In this document: piece by piece, positions 8,512 to 17,331 of the stretch
Layout of the letters: every line of letters starts with the position of its first letter
Numbering within the stretch: the stretch's first letter is position 1
Source: Acidobacteriota bacterium
GTDB lineage: Bacteria > Acidobacteriota > Terriglobia > Terriglobales > Acidobacteriaceae
Length of the DNA: 64,000 nt
Direction: 5' to 3'
NCBI GenBank assembly: GCA_018268915.1
Contig: JAFDVQ010000005.1
Span: 372,001 to 436,000 of the forward strand
Made by a program: the position numbers and the translations under genes
The notes under the pieces: generated by a model
The model's database searches: none
Seen by the model: the letters and a program-made list of their open reading frames with translations, nothing else
Told to the model about the DNA's origin: nothing

Positions 8512-9927
8512 CTAGACCAGCTTCATCTCTTCGGGATCCCACTTCACAACCTGCTTCTTCTGAATGCTCAGATTGCTCAGCAGAGCTGCACCTGCAGCAC
8601 GGTATCCGAACACCGCATCCTCTACCACCGGCTTGCGCGAGCGAACTGCTGCGAAGAAGTTCCTGAAGTGGTCGTAGCTGTCGCTATACCCCTCAGGCGC
8701 AACATACTTCTCGAATCCCGCAGCCGGCGGCCCTTCCAGGTGCTGCTTCGGGTACTTCTTGTCGTGCTCTGCCTGAATCTGCGCCTGCATCGCTTTCGGG
8801 AAAGTATCGATCGTCAATCCCGGATCCTTCTCGCGTGGAACGCGGTTTACGCTGACCCAACCCCCGCCAATCTCCATCGTTCCCTCATCCCCTGTGAAGA
8901 GCAGCCCTTCGCTCTCTTCGCCGCCATCGACAAAGTTCACACGGAGACTGAGATTGAAGTCGGAGTAGTCGAACAGGCCCAGCACAACGTCGAGAGCATC
9001 GCGGCCATCTTTCCAATAGCGCAACCCTCCGGTTGCCATGCCCTGCGTCGGCCCATGCGAATCGGTTATGAAATGGGTTCCGCTAAACAGATGCACGAAC
9101 AGATCGCCGGCAACACCGGTGCCATAGTCCTTCCATTTTCGCCATTGGAAAAATCGCTCGGCGCTGAACGGAATCTTTGGTGCGGTCCCCTGAAAACGCT
9201 CCCAGTCGCAGGTCTGAGCTGAGGCGTCTGGTGGAATCGTATAGTTCCAAGCACCCATCGACGAATTGCGATCCCACCGCGCCGTCACCATGTTTAATTT
9301 GCCGATGGCACCGGATGCCAAAAGCTCCTTCGCTTTCAAATACAGGATCGAACTCACCCGCTGGCTGCCAATCTGAATAATCCGGTTGGTAGCCTTCGCG
9401 GTTTCGATCATCTCCGGTCCATCTCTGTACTCGTGGATCATCGGCTTCTCGCAATAGACATCCTTGCCGGCCTTCATAGAATCGATGGATGCCTGCTTGT
9501 GCCAATGGTCCGGCGTCCCAACGATGACTGCATCGATATCCTTGCGCGAGAGAATCTCGTTGTAGTCGCGCGTCGTAAATACGTCCGCGCCCCATAATTC
9601 CTTGCTGCGTTCGAGACGGCCGTTATAGCAATCGGCGACGGCAACAAGTTTTACGCCGGGCACCTGCACGGCCTCGCCCGTGTCATACATGCCCTGCCCA
9701 CCTGCACCAATCAGCGCAAGCTGAATGTGATCATTGGCCGAGATGGCTTGCGAAGGCTCCAGCTCAGACTTCAAGGCGAAAACGTTCCTGACAGTCTCAG
9801 AACCAGCACGTGAAGCCGCAATGGAAGCGGCTGAAAGAGCCGCTGCCGTCTTGAGAAAATGTCTACGATTCCAGATCTGCACAGCTCCCCCCTGTGAAGC
9901 TAAATCCTGCCGCATACAACCATACAC
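8512..9927 (-). CDS. Gfo/Idh/MocA family oxidoreductase with Tat signal
   Basis: 471 aa from ATG 9927. The N-terminus carries a twin-arginine motif, NRRHFLKTAAALSAASIAAS, so folded export with bound cofactor is expected. The Rossmann domain follows (ALIGAGGQGMYD), then the DAVIVGTPDHWH and KDVYCEKPM motifs of the family, and a long C-terminal substrate domain. Members of this Tat-exported group act on sugars or sugar derivatives with NAD(P); the substrate cannot be read from sequence. A GTG at 9882, just behind a GGGGGGAG run, would give the more typical short Tat start beginning MQIWNRRHFLK, so the true start is uncertain. No sugar pathway partner is adjacent. Confidence 0.9.
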   Translation of the reverse strand: MYGCMRQDLASQGGAVQIWNRRHFLKTAAALSAASIAASRAGSETVRNVFALKSELEPSQAISANDHIQLALIGAGGQGMYDTGEAVQVPGVKLVAVADCYNGRLERSKELWGADVFTTRDYNEILSRKDIDAVIVGTPDHWHKQASIDSMKAGKDVYCEKPMIHEYRDGPEMIETAKATNRIIQIGSQRVSSILYLKAKELLASGAIGKLNMVTARWDRNSSMGAWNYTIPPDASAQTCDWERFQGTAPKIPFSAERFFQWRKWKDYGTGVAGDLFVHLFSGTHFITDSHGPTQGMATGGLRYWKDGRDALDVVLGLFDYSDFNLSLRVNFVDGGEESEGLLFTGDEGTMEIGGGWVSVNRVPREKDPGLTIDTFPKAMQAQIQAEHDKKYPKQHLEGPPAAGFEKYVAPEGYSDSYDHFRNFFAAVRSRKPVVEDAVFGYRAAGAALLSNLSIQKKQVVKWDPEEMKLV

Positions 9928-10013
9928 GGATCAGAGGAGTGTGGGATTCATCCAGTAATTTGAGCGTGGGGCCGTCTATTTCGCGCTATCAGCTGAAAGA
10001 TGGATGCAACAAG

Positions 10014-12860
10014 CTAGTCGTCATCATCTTTCCGCTGTTTCGCTCGCTTCTGCATCAGCATTGCCGGCACAGCTTTCCCAGCCATCGCGTCCTTCCAAAG
10101 CACCACGTTCAGCTTTTGCGCGTCCGCCTGGTCCGCATGCCGGAAATCCATCTTCATGCTCTCCTGCGCGCCGGGAGCCTTCTTCGGATTTGCCGTGTAG
10201 ATCAGGCCGTTGTCGCGATTTGAATAGTCAGCCGAATACGCTGGCTGATCTCCCGGACCCGTAAACATCGTCGACACCATCGAACTGAATGCATCGTTGT
10301 TATTCATTGGCGGCAACCCTAGCAGCGTTTCCATGGTGCGAATGAAGCTCACAGTCGAATAGAACCGGCTGTCCACCACCGGCGCTCCGCTGTTGCCATG
10401 CGGCGCATATTTGCTGACTACGAGTCCGATGCTGCGATGCGCATCCACATGATCCGCGCCATTCTGAGCATCATCTTCGAGGATGAAGAAAGCTGTGTCA
10501 TCCCAGTACAGCGAATGGGATATCGCCTCTACCGCGCGCCCCACAGCTAGATCGTTATCTGATACGCTCGCCTTCGGCGTCGGCCTTCCGGGCGCAGTGC
10601 CATTGGTATGGTCATCCGGAACGCGAAGCAGAATAAAGTTGGGCATCGTGTCCTTGCCCTTCGCGCGATCAGCTTGCCACTGCTTGAAGTGCCGCAAAAA
10701 CACTTCCACGCGAATCTGATCCGGCACAGCAAGATTGAAATCCGGTGCCTCCGGCGCGAAGTGTCCCACCAACTCTGGCTTGGTCGGCTTTGCAGATGCA
10801 ATCAGCGGAATCGGCCACGGCCACTTGTTCGTGCCCCCACCCCACTCTGCTGGAATCTGCTCACCTGGCTTGATCGACTTATGTGCGCATTTGGCTCCTG
10901 CAAGCATCGGCCCTTCCTGCGGATTGTCCGACTTCAGCTCATCGCAGAAAACCTCAGCAATGTACTCGCCGAAATGGTAGTACGACTTTCCATGCTTGGC
11001 CAGATTCGTCCACAGGTACCCGCTCGCCGGCTCATTTACATCCGGAATCTTCTGCTCCAGCGGCAGGCCATCTGCAACCACCCCTTCAAAGTCATACGTG
11101 CGCTCATTGCCTCGATATGCCTGCTGCCAGGTCTTCTCTAGATAATCTGTTCCAATCGCGGCATTCGACCACACGTGCCCGTCACCAGAGACCTCGCCGG
11201 AATCGTAGAAATTGTCTAGCACGCCAAACTGAAGCGCAAGCTTATGCAGGTTTGGCGTTACATTCTTGCCATACATCGTCAGGCTGCTGTCGCCGTTTCC
11301 TACCGGCTTCCCGTTCCGGTCGAGATCGCCGAGAATCTGATCGTAGGTGCGATTCTCCTTGATGATGTAGATGACATGCTTGATTTTGTTGCTCGACCCG
11401 TCTGAGAACCGGATCTTCTCCTCCGCCGCTTTCATGCGGTTCGACTCGAGCACAGTCTGCGTGTATTGGCGCAGCTTCTGTTCCATCTCACTTTCATTGA
11501 GGACAGCCAGCGATCCGTAAAGCAGCGTGCCGATATAGTTTGTCCTCTTGGGCATTCCAGGCTCAGGTTTCTCGTCTTTCGGCGGGTAGGGATTGGCAAC
11601 CGTTCCCTTTCCTTTGTCTGTCGCGACAAATAGCCTCCCTCCCGCTCCGTCGGGGAGAAACGCCATCGACAACGGCATCCACTCTGTAGGAACAAAACCA
11701 GTGGGCTCAACCATTCCTTTGTGTGAAACGCTTGCTGTCAGCTTTTTCGTATCGATTACCGCAACTGCGTCGCTCGCCATGTTCGCCACGTACAACCGGC
11801 TGTTATTTGCGTTCAGCGCAAGAGCGACCGGCTCTGCCCCAAAGTAGCTCTGTCCTGGGAGCCTGGTGTCGAAATAGCCCTTCACAGCAAGCACCCCAGC
11901 CGCAACATTCACTGCCGCAACTGCGTCCCGATTCGCCAGCGCGACGTACAGTGTCTTCCCATCCTCAGTGAGTGCAAATGCGCAGGGATGCGTCCCCGGT
12001 CTGACGGGGTCTGACGGCTTTAGCAACGGGAGTTTGCGGCCGACCACTTTCTTTTCGAGATTCAACTCGACGATCTCGGAGGCATTCCAAAGTGCAACGT
12101 ATGCTCTTCGTCCGTCTTTCGAGAGTTGGAGAGCCACTGGGTACGTCGACGGCACCGCGCTGCTCTCCGTCAGGTCGAAACGATGTTCGATTGTTCCTGA
12201 TGCCGAATCTAGCAGCAGTACATCATCGGTAAGATTCTCTGCAACCAGAAGCTTTTCTGCACCACCGCTCTTTACAACCACAATGGCAGCCGGAAATGGA
12301 ATCCCCTTGTCGCCATCCACCTCCCCGATGAGCTTTGTCTTGTGTCCCGGCTGTAGAGTTTCAAGTGGCAGGCGGATCAGGCGATCCGGTTCAATCCTGC
12401 CTTCCACGAAGCGATACACAAGGATCCCACTTCCAGTGTCATGCGGCCCTTGCTTCGGTTGAAACTTTCCTTCCGGATCGCTCTCCGAGCCGATGCTTGC
12501 ATAGAGGCGGGTGCCGTCCCCGCTGAAAGCCAGTCCTGAATAGAGCGTCTGATTTCCGCGCCCCGAGTACGTCCGCTCGTCCGGAAAATCAGATACTTTG
12601 CCCGTCTGGGTGTCGTACACAGCGAGAGACTGCTCGTACTTGGATTCATAAGTCCCGTACCCGGCATTTACGGTCACCACGTAGCGCCCGTCTGGAGATA
12701 CCGCCATCGAGATCGGCTCGCTGTTCAAGCGCTGGGGATTGCCCGGCACAGGCTCGATCAGTTGCTTGCTCGTGGAGAGGTTGATCGTTTGAGCGATATT
12801 GGACTGCGCTCCGGTCATCAACAAAACGCCAGCTACGAAGTACACCACCGAATTTCGCAT
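10014..12860 (-). CDS. YncE-like beta-propeller fused to alkaline-phosphatase-fold phosphoesterase
   Basis: 948 aa with an N-terminal signal peptide (about residues 1-24). Residues roughly 40-430 form a seven-bladed YncE-like propeller with repeated VSPDGRYVVTVN, LSKDGRRAYVALW and LTEDGKTLYVAL strands. From about residue 500 a phosphoesterase domain starts at KIKHVIYIIKENRTYDQILGD, the metal/nucleophile motif of the phospholipase C/acid phosphatase AcpA group; later come DDTAFFILEDDAQNGADHVD and a histidine-rich RVPDDHTNG segment. The combination is a known architecture in acidobacteria and other soil bacteria; it is probably periplasmic and could release phosphate from organic phosphates. 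The substrate is unknown. Confidence 0.9.
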   Translation of the reverse strand: MRNSVVYFVAGVLLMTGAQSNIAQTINLSTSKQLIEPVPGNPQRLNSEPISMAVSPDGRYVVTVNAGYGTYESKYEQSLAVYDTQTGKVSDFPDERTYSGRGNQTLYSGLAFSGDGTRLYASIGSESDPEGKFQPKQGPHDTGSGILVYRFVEGRIEPDRLIRLPLETLQPGHKTKLIGEVDGDKGIPFPAAIVVVKSGGAEKLLVAENLTDDVLLLDSASGTIEHRFDLTESSAVPSTYPVALQLSKDGRRAYVALWNASEIVELNLEKKVVGRKLPLLKPSDPVRPGTHPCAFALTEDGKTLYVALANRDAVAAVNVAAGVLAVKGYFDTRLPGQSYFGAEPVALALNANNSRLYVANMASDAVAVIDTKKLTASVSHKGMVEPTGFVPTEWMPLSMAFLPDGAGGRLFVATDKGKGTVANPYPPKDEKPEPGMPKRTNYIGTLLYGSLAVLNESEMEQKLRQYTQTVLESNRMKAAEEKIRFSDGSSNKIKHVIYIIKENRTYDQILGDLDRNGKPVGNGDSSLTMYGKNVTPNLHKLALQFGVLDNFYDSGEVSGDGHVWSNAAIGTDYLEKTWQQAYRGNERTYDFEGVVADGLPLEQKIPDVNEPASGYLWTNLAKHGKSYYHFGEYIAEVFCDELKSDNPQEGPMLAGAKCAHKSIKPGEQIPAEWGGGTNKWPWPIPLIASAKPTKPELVGHFAPEAPDFNLAVPDQIRVEVFLRHFKQWQADRAKGKDTMPNFILLRVPDDHTNGTAPGRPTPKASVSDNDLAVGRAVEAISHSLYWDDTAFFILEDDAQNGADHVDAHRSIGLVVSKYAPHGNSGAPVVDSRFYSTVSFIRTMETLLGLPPMNNNDAFSSMVSTMFTGPGDQPAYSADYSNRDNGLIYTANPKKAPGAQESMKMDFRHADQADAQKLNVVLWKDAMAGKAVPAMLMQKRAKQRKDDDD

Positions 12861-12967
12861 GGCAAAACGATATCAGGTATCGCACGCCTGCTTGCTTACA
12901 GAGTGATGACACGCGTCATCTCGCTGACGTGTGGTTTGCGCACACCCACCTGCAATAATGGATACCC

Positions 12968-14125
12968 ATGCAGACGGTTGTCACAGCAGCGAGGCTCTGG
13001 GATGGCACGAGCCTCCATCAAAATCCACTTCTCCTCATTGAAGACGGTCGCATTCACTCAATCACAAGCCGCGAATCATCCGAACTGCCCGCCGGAGCGC
13101 GCGTTCTTGACTACCCTGGCGCAACCATCGGGCCGTCGTTCTTCGATGTGCACTTTCACGGAGCTGCAGGTCACGACGTCATGGAAGCAACAAGTCCGGC
13201 GCTCGAGAAGATCGGAAGGTTCCTTGCCTCCCGCGGGACTGCGGCCTACCTCGCCACCACCGTAACGGCCCCACTGGATGCGACATTGCGTGCCCTCGAC
13301 GGACTTGCCAACGAAATCGCCAAGCTTCCTGAGCCCGGTCGCGCCCGCCCTCTGGGCATTCATCTCGAAGGTCCCTTTCTCTCTCACGAGAAACGCGGCG
13401 TTCATCCGCCTGAGCTTCTTCTTCCCCCCAGCACCGCCACATTCGATCGCCTTGTTGATGCAGCTCACGGTCATGTCCGTCTCATCACCATCGCGCCGGA
13501 ATTGCCCGGAGCCGACGAGCTGATCCAACATGCTGTCTCCCGCGGTGTTCGCGTCTCGCTGGGACACTCCAACGCAAAGGAAGCCGAGACCAAAGCAGGC
13601 ATCGCTGCTGGAGCCTCGAGCGCCACGCACACGTTCAACGCCATGCGCCCGCTCGATCATCGCGAGCCAGGTATTCTCGGAACCGTCCTCACCGACGACA
13701 ATCTCTTCTCTGACCTGATCTGCGATGGCGTCCACACGCAGCCAGAAATCGTTCGTTTGTGGTGGAGAGCGAAAGGGCCAGAGCGCGCAATCCTTATTAC
13801 GGATGCCATGGCCGCAGCCGGCATGCCTGAAGGCGAATACCAGCTTGGCGGATTCGCCGTTGAGGTCAAGGACGGCCGCGCGATGGCTCGCGGAGTTCTC
13901 GCCGGCAGCGTGCTCACGCTCGATCAGGCTCTATCGAACTTTGTTCGATTTACGGGAGCGACAATCGATCAGGGATTGCGCCTGCTCACGCGCAACCCCG
14001 CAGCCATGACGGGTCTTGATCACCGCTGTGGAGGTATCGTCCCCGGACGCGCCGCAAATCTGGTAGCGGTCGATGAACAGGGAAAGCTGATCGCATCCAT
14101 TATTGCGGGAGCTCCGGTGAACTAG
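12968..14125 (+). CDS. nagA: N-acetylglucosamine-6-phosphate deacetylase
   Basis: 385 aa amidohydrolase. It removes acetate from GlcNAc-6-phosphate to give glucosamine-6-phosphate. Visible are the strand-1 site DVHFHGAAGHDV (His 62 and 64), HLEGPFLSHEKRGVHP with the metal-binding Glu, GHSNAKEAE, THTFNAMRPL, DGVHTQPEI and the catalytic-Asp strand LITDAMAAAG. It runs divergently from the phosphoesterase gene and converges with, and overlaps by 4 nt, the amino-sugar kinase gene on the other strand. With that kinase it makes a route from free GlcNAc to glucosamine-6-phosphate; no nagB deaminase is seen here. Confidence 0.95.
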   Translation: MQTVVTAARLWDGTSLHQNPLLLIEDGRIHSITSRESSELPAGARVLDYPGATIGPSFFDVHFHGAAGHDVMEATSPALEKIGRFLASRGTAAYLATTVTAPLDATLRALDGLANEIAKLPEPGRARPLGIHLEGPFLSHEKRGVHPPELLLPPSTATFDRLVDAAHGHVRLITIAPELPGADELIQHAVSRGVRVSLGHSNAKEAETKAGIAAGASSATHTFNAMRPLDHREPGILGTVLTDDNLFSDLICDGVHTQPEIVRLWWRAKGPERAILITDAMAAAGMPEGEYQLGGFAVEVKDGRAMARGVLAGSVLTLDQALSNFVRFTGATIDQGLRLLTRNPAAMTGLDHRCGGIVPGRAANLVAVDEQGKLIASIIAGAPVN

Positions 14126-15039
14126 TCGGCAGCCTTCGCAAGTTGCTGCGCACGCCACACTGCACCTTCGATGCCGGCTACTTCCGTATCTCGAACGGGC
14201 ATTTCCGGTGCGGCAGCTTTAAGGCCCGCAACGAAGGCTTCTCGCACGATTCGTGATTTGCCGATGACGCTGCCGATCCACGCGACTGGGACCTCGACGG
14301 CCAGTGCGTGCTTGCGGCGAAGCTTCGAGCGTACGAGTAGCACGCTCTCAACGAGATCCTCTGCAGCTTGCTTCAAAACGTCGAGAGCGACGGCGTCTCC
14401 CTCTCCGGCGAGCTTGTCTATCGCCGGAGCGAGTGCTGCAAAATCCGGGCCGGGTGTGCTGTCACCTAGATTCACGAGTTCCTCCAGGGACTTCGTCCTC
14501 CAAATGCCGGCTACGGTCTCCAGGATTTGCGTCGGCTCCTCATGATCATAGGCGCGCAGTGCTCGACGAACGGCGTGAAGGCCGATCCAGTATCCTGAAC
14601 CCTCATCGCCCAGACGTGAGCTCCACCCACCCGCGCTCTCCCGTCCACCATCGGGAGCGCGACCGATGCAATTCGATCCCGTTCCAGCGATCTGAAGAAT
14701 TCCCGGGCCGCCCTTGAACGCTCCATCGAGTGCGATTACTTCGTCACCGACGACCTCGGAGTGCTTCACACCAAATTCCGAGAACACCCCGGTGATCCAG
14801 TCCTTTACTCCGGGCATGGTTGCGCTCGCGACCCCGGCCGAAGCAGCCTTGACGTTCTTCACACCCGCCTTAACAAAAACTTCCTTCAGGATCGTGCGCA
14901 AATTCTCTTCAGCGGTCACGGTTCCAACGCGCAAGCGCTTGATTGAACCATTCTCCACGAAGGCCAGCACATTGGCGCCGTCAACAATGGAAGCGCGCGT
15001 TCTTGTACCGCCCCCGTCAATTCCCAGCACTGCGCTCAT
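14122..15039 (-). CDS. N-acetylglucosamine kinase-type BadF/BadG family ATPase
   Basis: 305 aa, of the ASKHA superfamily, with the ATP phosphate loop GIDGGGTRTRASIVD at the N-terminus, ALDGAFKGGPGILQIAGTGS in the middle and a GWSSRLGDEGSGYWIG motif typical of GlcNAc/MurNAc kinases. It likely phosphorylates N-acetylglucosamine at O6, feeding the neighbouring deacetylase. The ATG at 15039-15037 overlaps the stop of the upstream phosphodiesterase gene in an ATGA arrangement, so the two are translationally coupled. MurNAc or glucosamine specificity cannot be excluded. Confidence 0.88.
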   Translation of the reverse strand: MSAVLGIDGGGTRTRASIVDGANVLAFVENGSIKRLRVGTVTAEENLRTILKEVFVKAGVKNVKAASAGVASATMPGVKDWITGVFSEFGVKHSEVVGDEVIALDGAFKGGPGILQIAGTGSNCIGRAPDGGRESAGGWSSRLGDEGSGYWIGLHAVRRALRAYDHEEPTQILETVAGIWRTKSLEELVNLGDSTPGPDFAALAPAIDKLAGEGDAVALDVLKQAAEDLVESVLLVRSKLRRKHALAVEVPVAWIGSVIGKSRIVREAFVAGLKAAAPEMPVRDTEVAGIEGAVWRAQQLAKAAD

Positions 15040-16406
15040 TGCGGTCCCTGCTCCGCTGTCTGCGGACCTGCTGAATTTGGGGTCTCACCGCCATTGTCGC
15101 GCAGTGTGCCGGCCAGCACATTCAGGCTCCCGTCAATTCTTGGGGGCTGCAAATTAAGCATGTGAGCGATCCACGGATAGAGGTTTGTGTTTTGAAAAGG
15201 GGCTACGGTTTTGCCCCTGACGATGTCCGGGCCGGCGGCGAAAAAGATTGCCTTCATCTCCGGCACGCGGCCTGGATCAAATCCATGCATTCCAACTTCA
15301 GGGCCGTTGTCCAGTTTTCCCTGCACTGGTTTGTGGACGCGGATTGCATACGGCCCAGTTGCTACCACAACCGGATCTCCTTCTCGAGGATTCTGGTTGT
15401 ATTTCAATCCAGCCGGCACGTCCTTGCGACGATATGCCATGAACTGTGAAGACGCCTGCTTCAGCTTCGCGTAGGCCTCTTCGCGGTTTTCCTCGGACGT
15501 GCCGTAAAGGAGGGCTCCTGAGCTCTCGAACCCACTAAGATCTGCGAACTCATCAAGCGTGATCCAGCCACCTTCCACCTTAGCCATACCATGATCGCTG
15601 ACTACCACCAGGTCAATGGGAAGACCGGTGCGCCGCAGTGCTTTCTCAAGTTTGCCGATCAGCTTGTCCATTTTGAGAACGGCGGCTTTGGTCTGAGGCG
15701 CGTCGGGACCGAACTGGTGTCCCTCGTGATCCGGCTCGGAGTAGTAGATGGTGATGAAATGCGGCCGCTCCACCTCGGGCATCTTCAGGAGCGCGATAGC
15801 ATCGTCGATTCGCGCCTGCTCGGCCTCGTCCGTGGCTTGCGTTTTATTGTCGAACTGCGCATACCACGTCGGCCGGTGCCCGGCAATCTCAGCTTCTGAC
15901 CCCGGCCAGTACAAGCAAGCCGCGTGCATTCCCTGGCTCTCCGCGAGACTCCAGAGAGGTGTGCCGCTATACCAGCTTCCGTCTCGCACAACATTCGGAT
16001 CGGCGATCGCATACTTTGCGTGCTTTGTCTCGTCGTAGAAGCTGTTGGCCACCAGCCCGTGATGCTCGGGATCAAGACCGGTAACGATCGAGAAGTGATT
16101 CGGGAACGTCAACGACGGATAGCTCGGGATCATTCCATCTGGAGCCCAGACACCCTTCTTTCCTAGTGCCAGCAGATTTTCCGCTCTATCCCGTTTTGCA
16201 TAGTCCCAACGAAGGCCATCCAGCGAAACCAGCACGACGTAGTGTGAATTCTGGGCCGATGTCGAGTTCTGTCCGTTTTCCACATGAACGAGAGGGAGCG
16301 CCGGATTGCCTCCAGCGATTGGTTGAGGTTCCTGGGAAATCCCTGGAAGAGCCGCAACAAGCGCAACAAGCACCAGTGCAGGCATCTTCCGAACCCGAAA
16401 ACGCAT
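15036..16406 (-). CDS. Ectonucleotide pyrophosphatase/phosphodiesterase-like enzyme (alkaline phosphatase superfamily)
   Basis: 456 aa from ATG 16406; the open frame reaches 16604, but the chosen start gives a clean signal peptide (RKMPALVLVALVAALPG). The NPP family core is clear: VLVSLDGLRWDY with the first metal Asp, PSYPSLTFPNHFSIVTGL with the nucleophile Thr, YYSEPDHEGHQFGP, and VVVSDHGMAKVEGG with the second metal pair. It would hydrolyse phosphodiester or pyrophosphate bonds of nucleotides or nucleotide sugars in the periplasm. Its stop codon overlaps the start of the amino-sugar kinase gene (ATGA), suggesting a role in releasing a sugar from an exported or scavenged nucleotide sugar; that is inference. 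Confidence 0.9.
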   Translation of the reverse strand: MRFRVRKMPALVLVALVAALPGISQEPQPIAGGNPALPLVHVENGQNSTSAQNSHYVVLVSLDGLRWDYAKRDRAENLLALGKKGVWAPDGMIPSYPSLTFPNHFSIVTGLDPEHHGLVANSFYDETKHAKYAIADPNVVRDGSWYSGTPLWSLAESQGMHAACLYWPGSEAEIAGHRPTWYAQFDNKTQATDEAEQARIDDAIALLKMPEVERPHFITIYYSEPDHEGHQFGPDAPQTKAAVLKMDKLIGKLEKALRRTGLPIDLVVVSDHGMAKVEGGWITLDEFADLSGFESSGALLYGTSEENREEAYAKLKQASSQFMAYRRKDVPAGLKYNQNPREGDPVVVATGPYAIRVHKPVQGKLDNGPEVGMHGFDPGRVPEMKAIFFAAGPDIVRGKTVAPFQNTNLYPWIAHMLNLQPPRIDGSLNVLAGTLRDNGGETPNSAGPQTAEQGPQ

Positions 16407-16656
16407 TCTCGTTCTCCCCAAACAGCTTATCGCACGCACGAGGTTCCTCAGGCAAAGAGAAACTAAGCACAAATCAGGAAAGAAATTGGAGAGGGCATTG
16501 CGGCCAGGAAACCGGGTCAGCGGGTGTGTGCGGAACAACCGATGTTCCGCAGGGATGGGCTGGAGACGACGATCTTGGCTCGTCTCGTGCACTGTTGATG
16601 ACACCAGGAAGTTGTGATCCCCGTGCTGGGTTCACGGGGACCACCAAGCGATAAGC

Positions 16657-17142
16657 CTAGCGGCTGGGAGACTGCGCTGGAGCAGCTGCAGGAGCTGGTG
16701 TAGGCGACGTCGTCGGTTCAGCCGAAGGCGCTGCGGCGGGCGCTGGGCCATCCTTCGCGAACTTCCGGATCAGAGAGACAAGGCTTTTTATCTCGTCATT
16801 GTTCGCGCGTGTTGCGTCTTCCGGAGGCATCTTCCCTTTGCCTTTACGGATCACCTCGATTAGCGCTTGGTCAGACATGCCCGAAAGCGTCTTCGGATCT
16901 GTCCAGTCCATCAGGTTCAGGGACATGTCTTTCGCCAGATCGCTCTTGCCGTCGCCCGTTGCGCCGTGACACAGCGCGCAGTCGAGGTCGTATACCTTCT
17001 TGGCCTTCGTCATCGATTCCGCCCCAGCCTTTTTGCCGCCGGCGGCAGGCTGGTTAGCTTCCTGTGGGGGACGAGCGGGAGCGGAGGCGGCCGCTACAAC
17101 CAGCAAGACAACCGCCGCGAACAGCGCGAACGACTTAACCAT
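16657..17142 (-). CDS. Cytochrome c, class I, exported
   Basis: 161 aa from ATG 17142, chosen because GAGGAGA stands 5 nt upstream and a signal peptide (SFALFAAVVLLVVAAASAPA) follows at once; a longer frame reaches 17211. One heme site, DLDCALCHGATGDG, and a likely axial methionine in GKGKMPPEDATRANN. The C-terminus is a Pro/Ala/Ser-rich tail of about 30 residues. It is a small periplasmic electron carrier; the redox partner is unknown. It is transcribed alone, divergent from the GH27 gene. Confidence 0.92.
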   Translation of the reverse strand: MVKSFALFAAVVLLVVAAASAPARPPQEANQPAAGGKKAGAESMTKAKKVYDLDCALCHGATGDGKSDLAKDMSLNLMDWTDPKTLSGMSDQALIEVIRKGKGKMPPEDATRANNDEIKSLVSLIRKFAKDGPAPAAAPSAEPTTSPTPAPAAAPAQSPSR

Positions 17143-17331
17143 AATGGTCTCCTCAGTTGCAGGTGTCTGGGGATTGGCATCGGCAGCTGTACAGTTTTTA
17201 TTCGACGCCATTATAGGCCCCTTTGGAAGTGAGTTGCATCACGTCTTTTTACTGCACAGGTTCCCCCAGTCAATCTGCATGCGCCGCCACCGTACGTCGC
17301 CCCTAACACTCTTTGTGGTATACGTTTGCAC

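Noticed and set aside
8281..9222. 313-aa plus-strand open frame
   Set aside because: Antisense of nfo and the Gfo/Idh/MocA gene, no motif.
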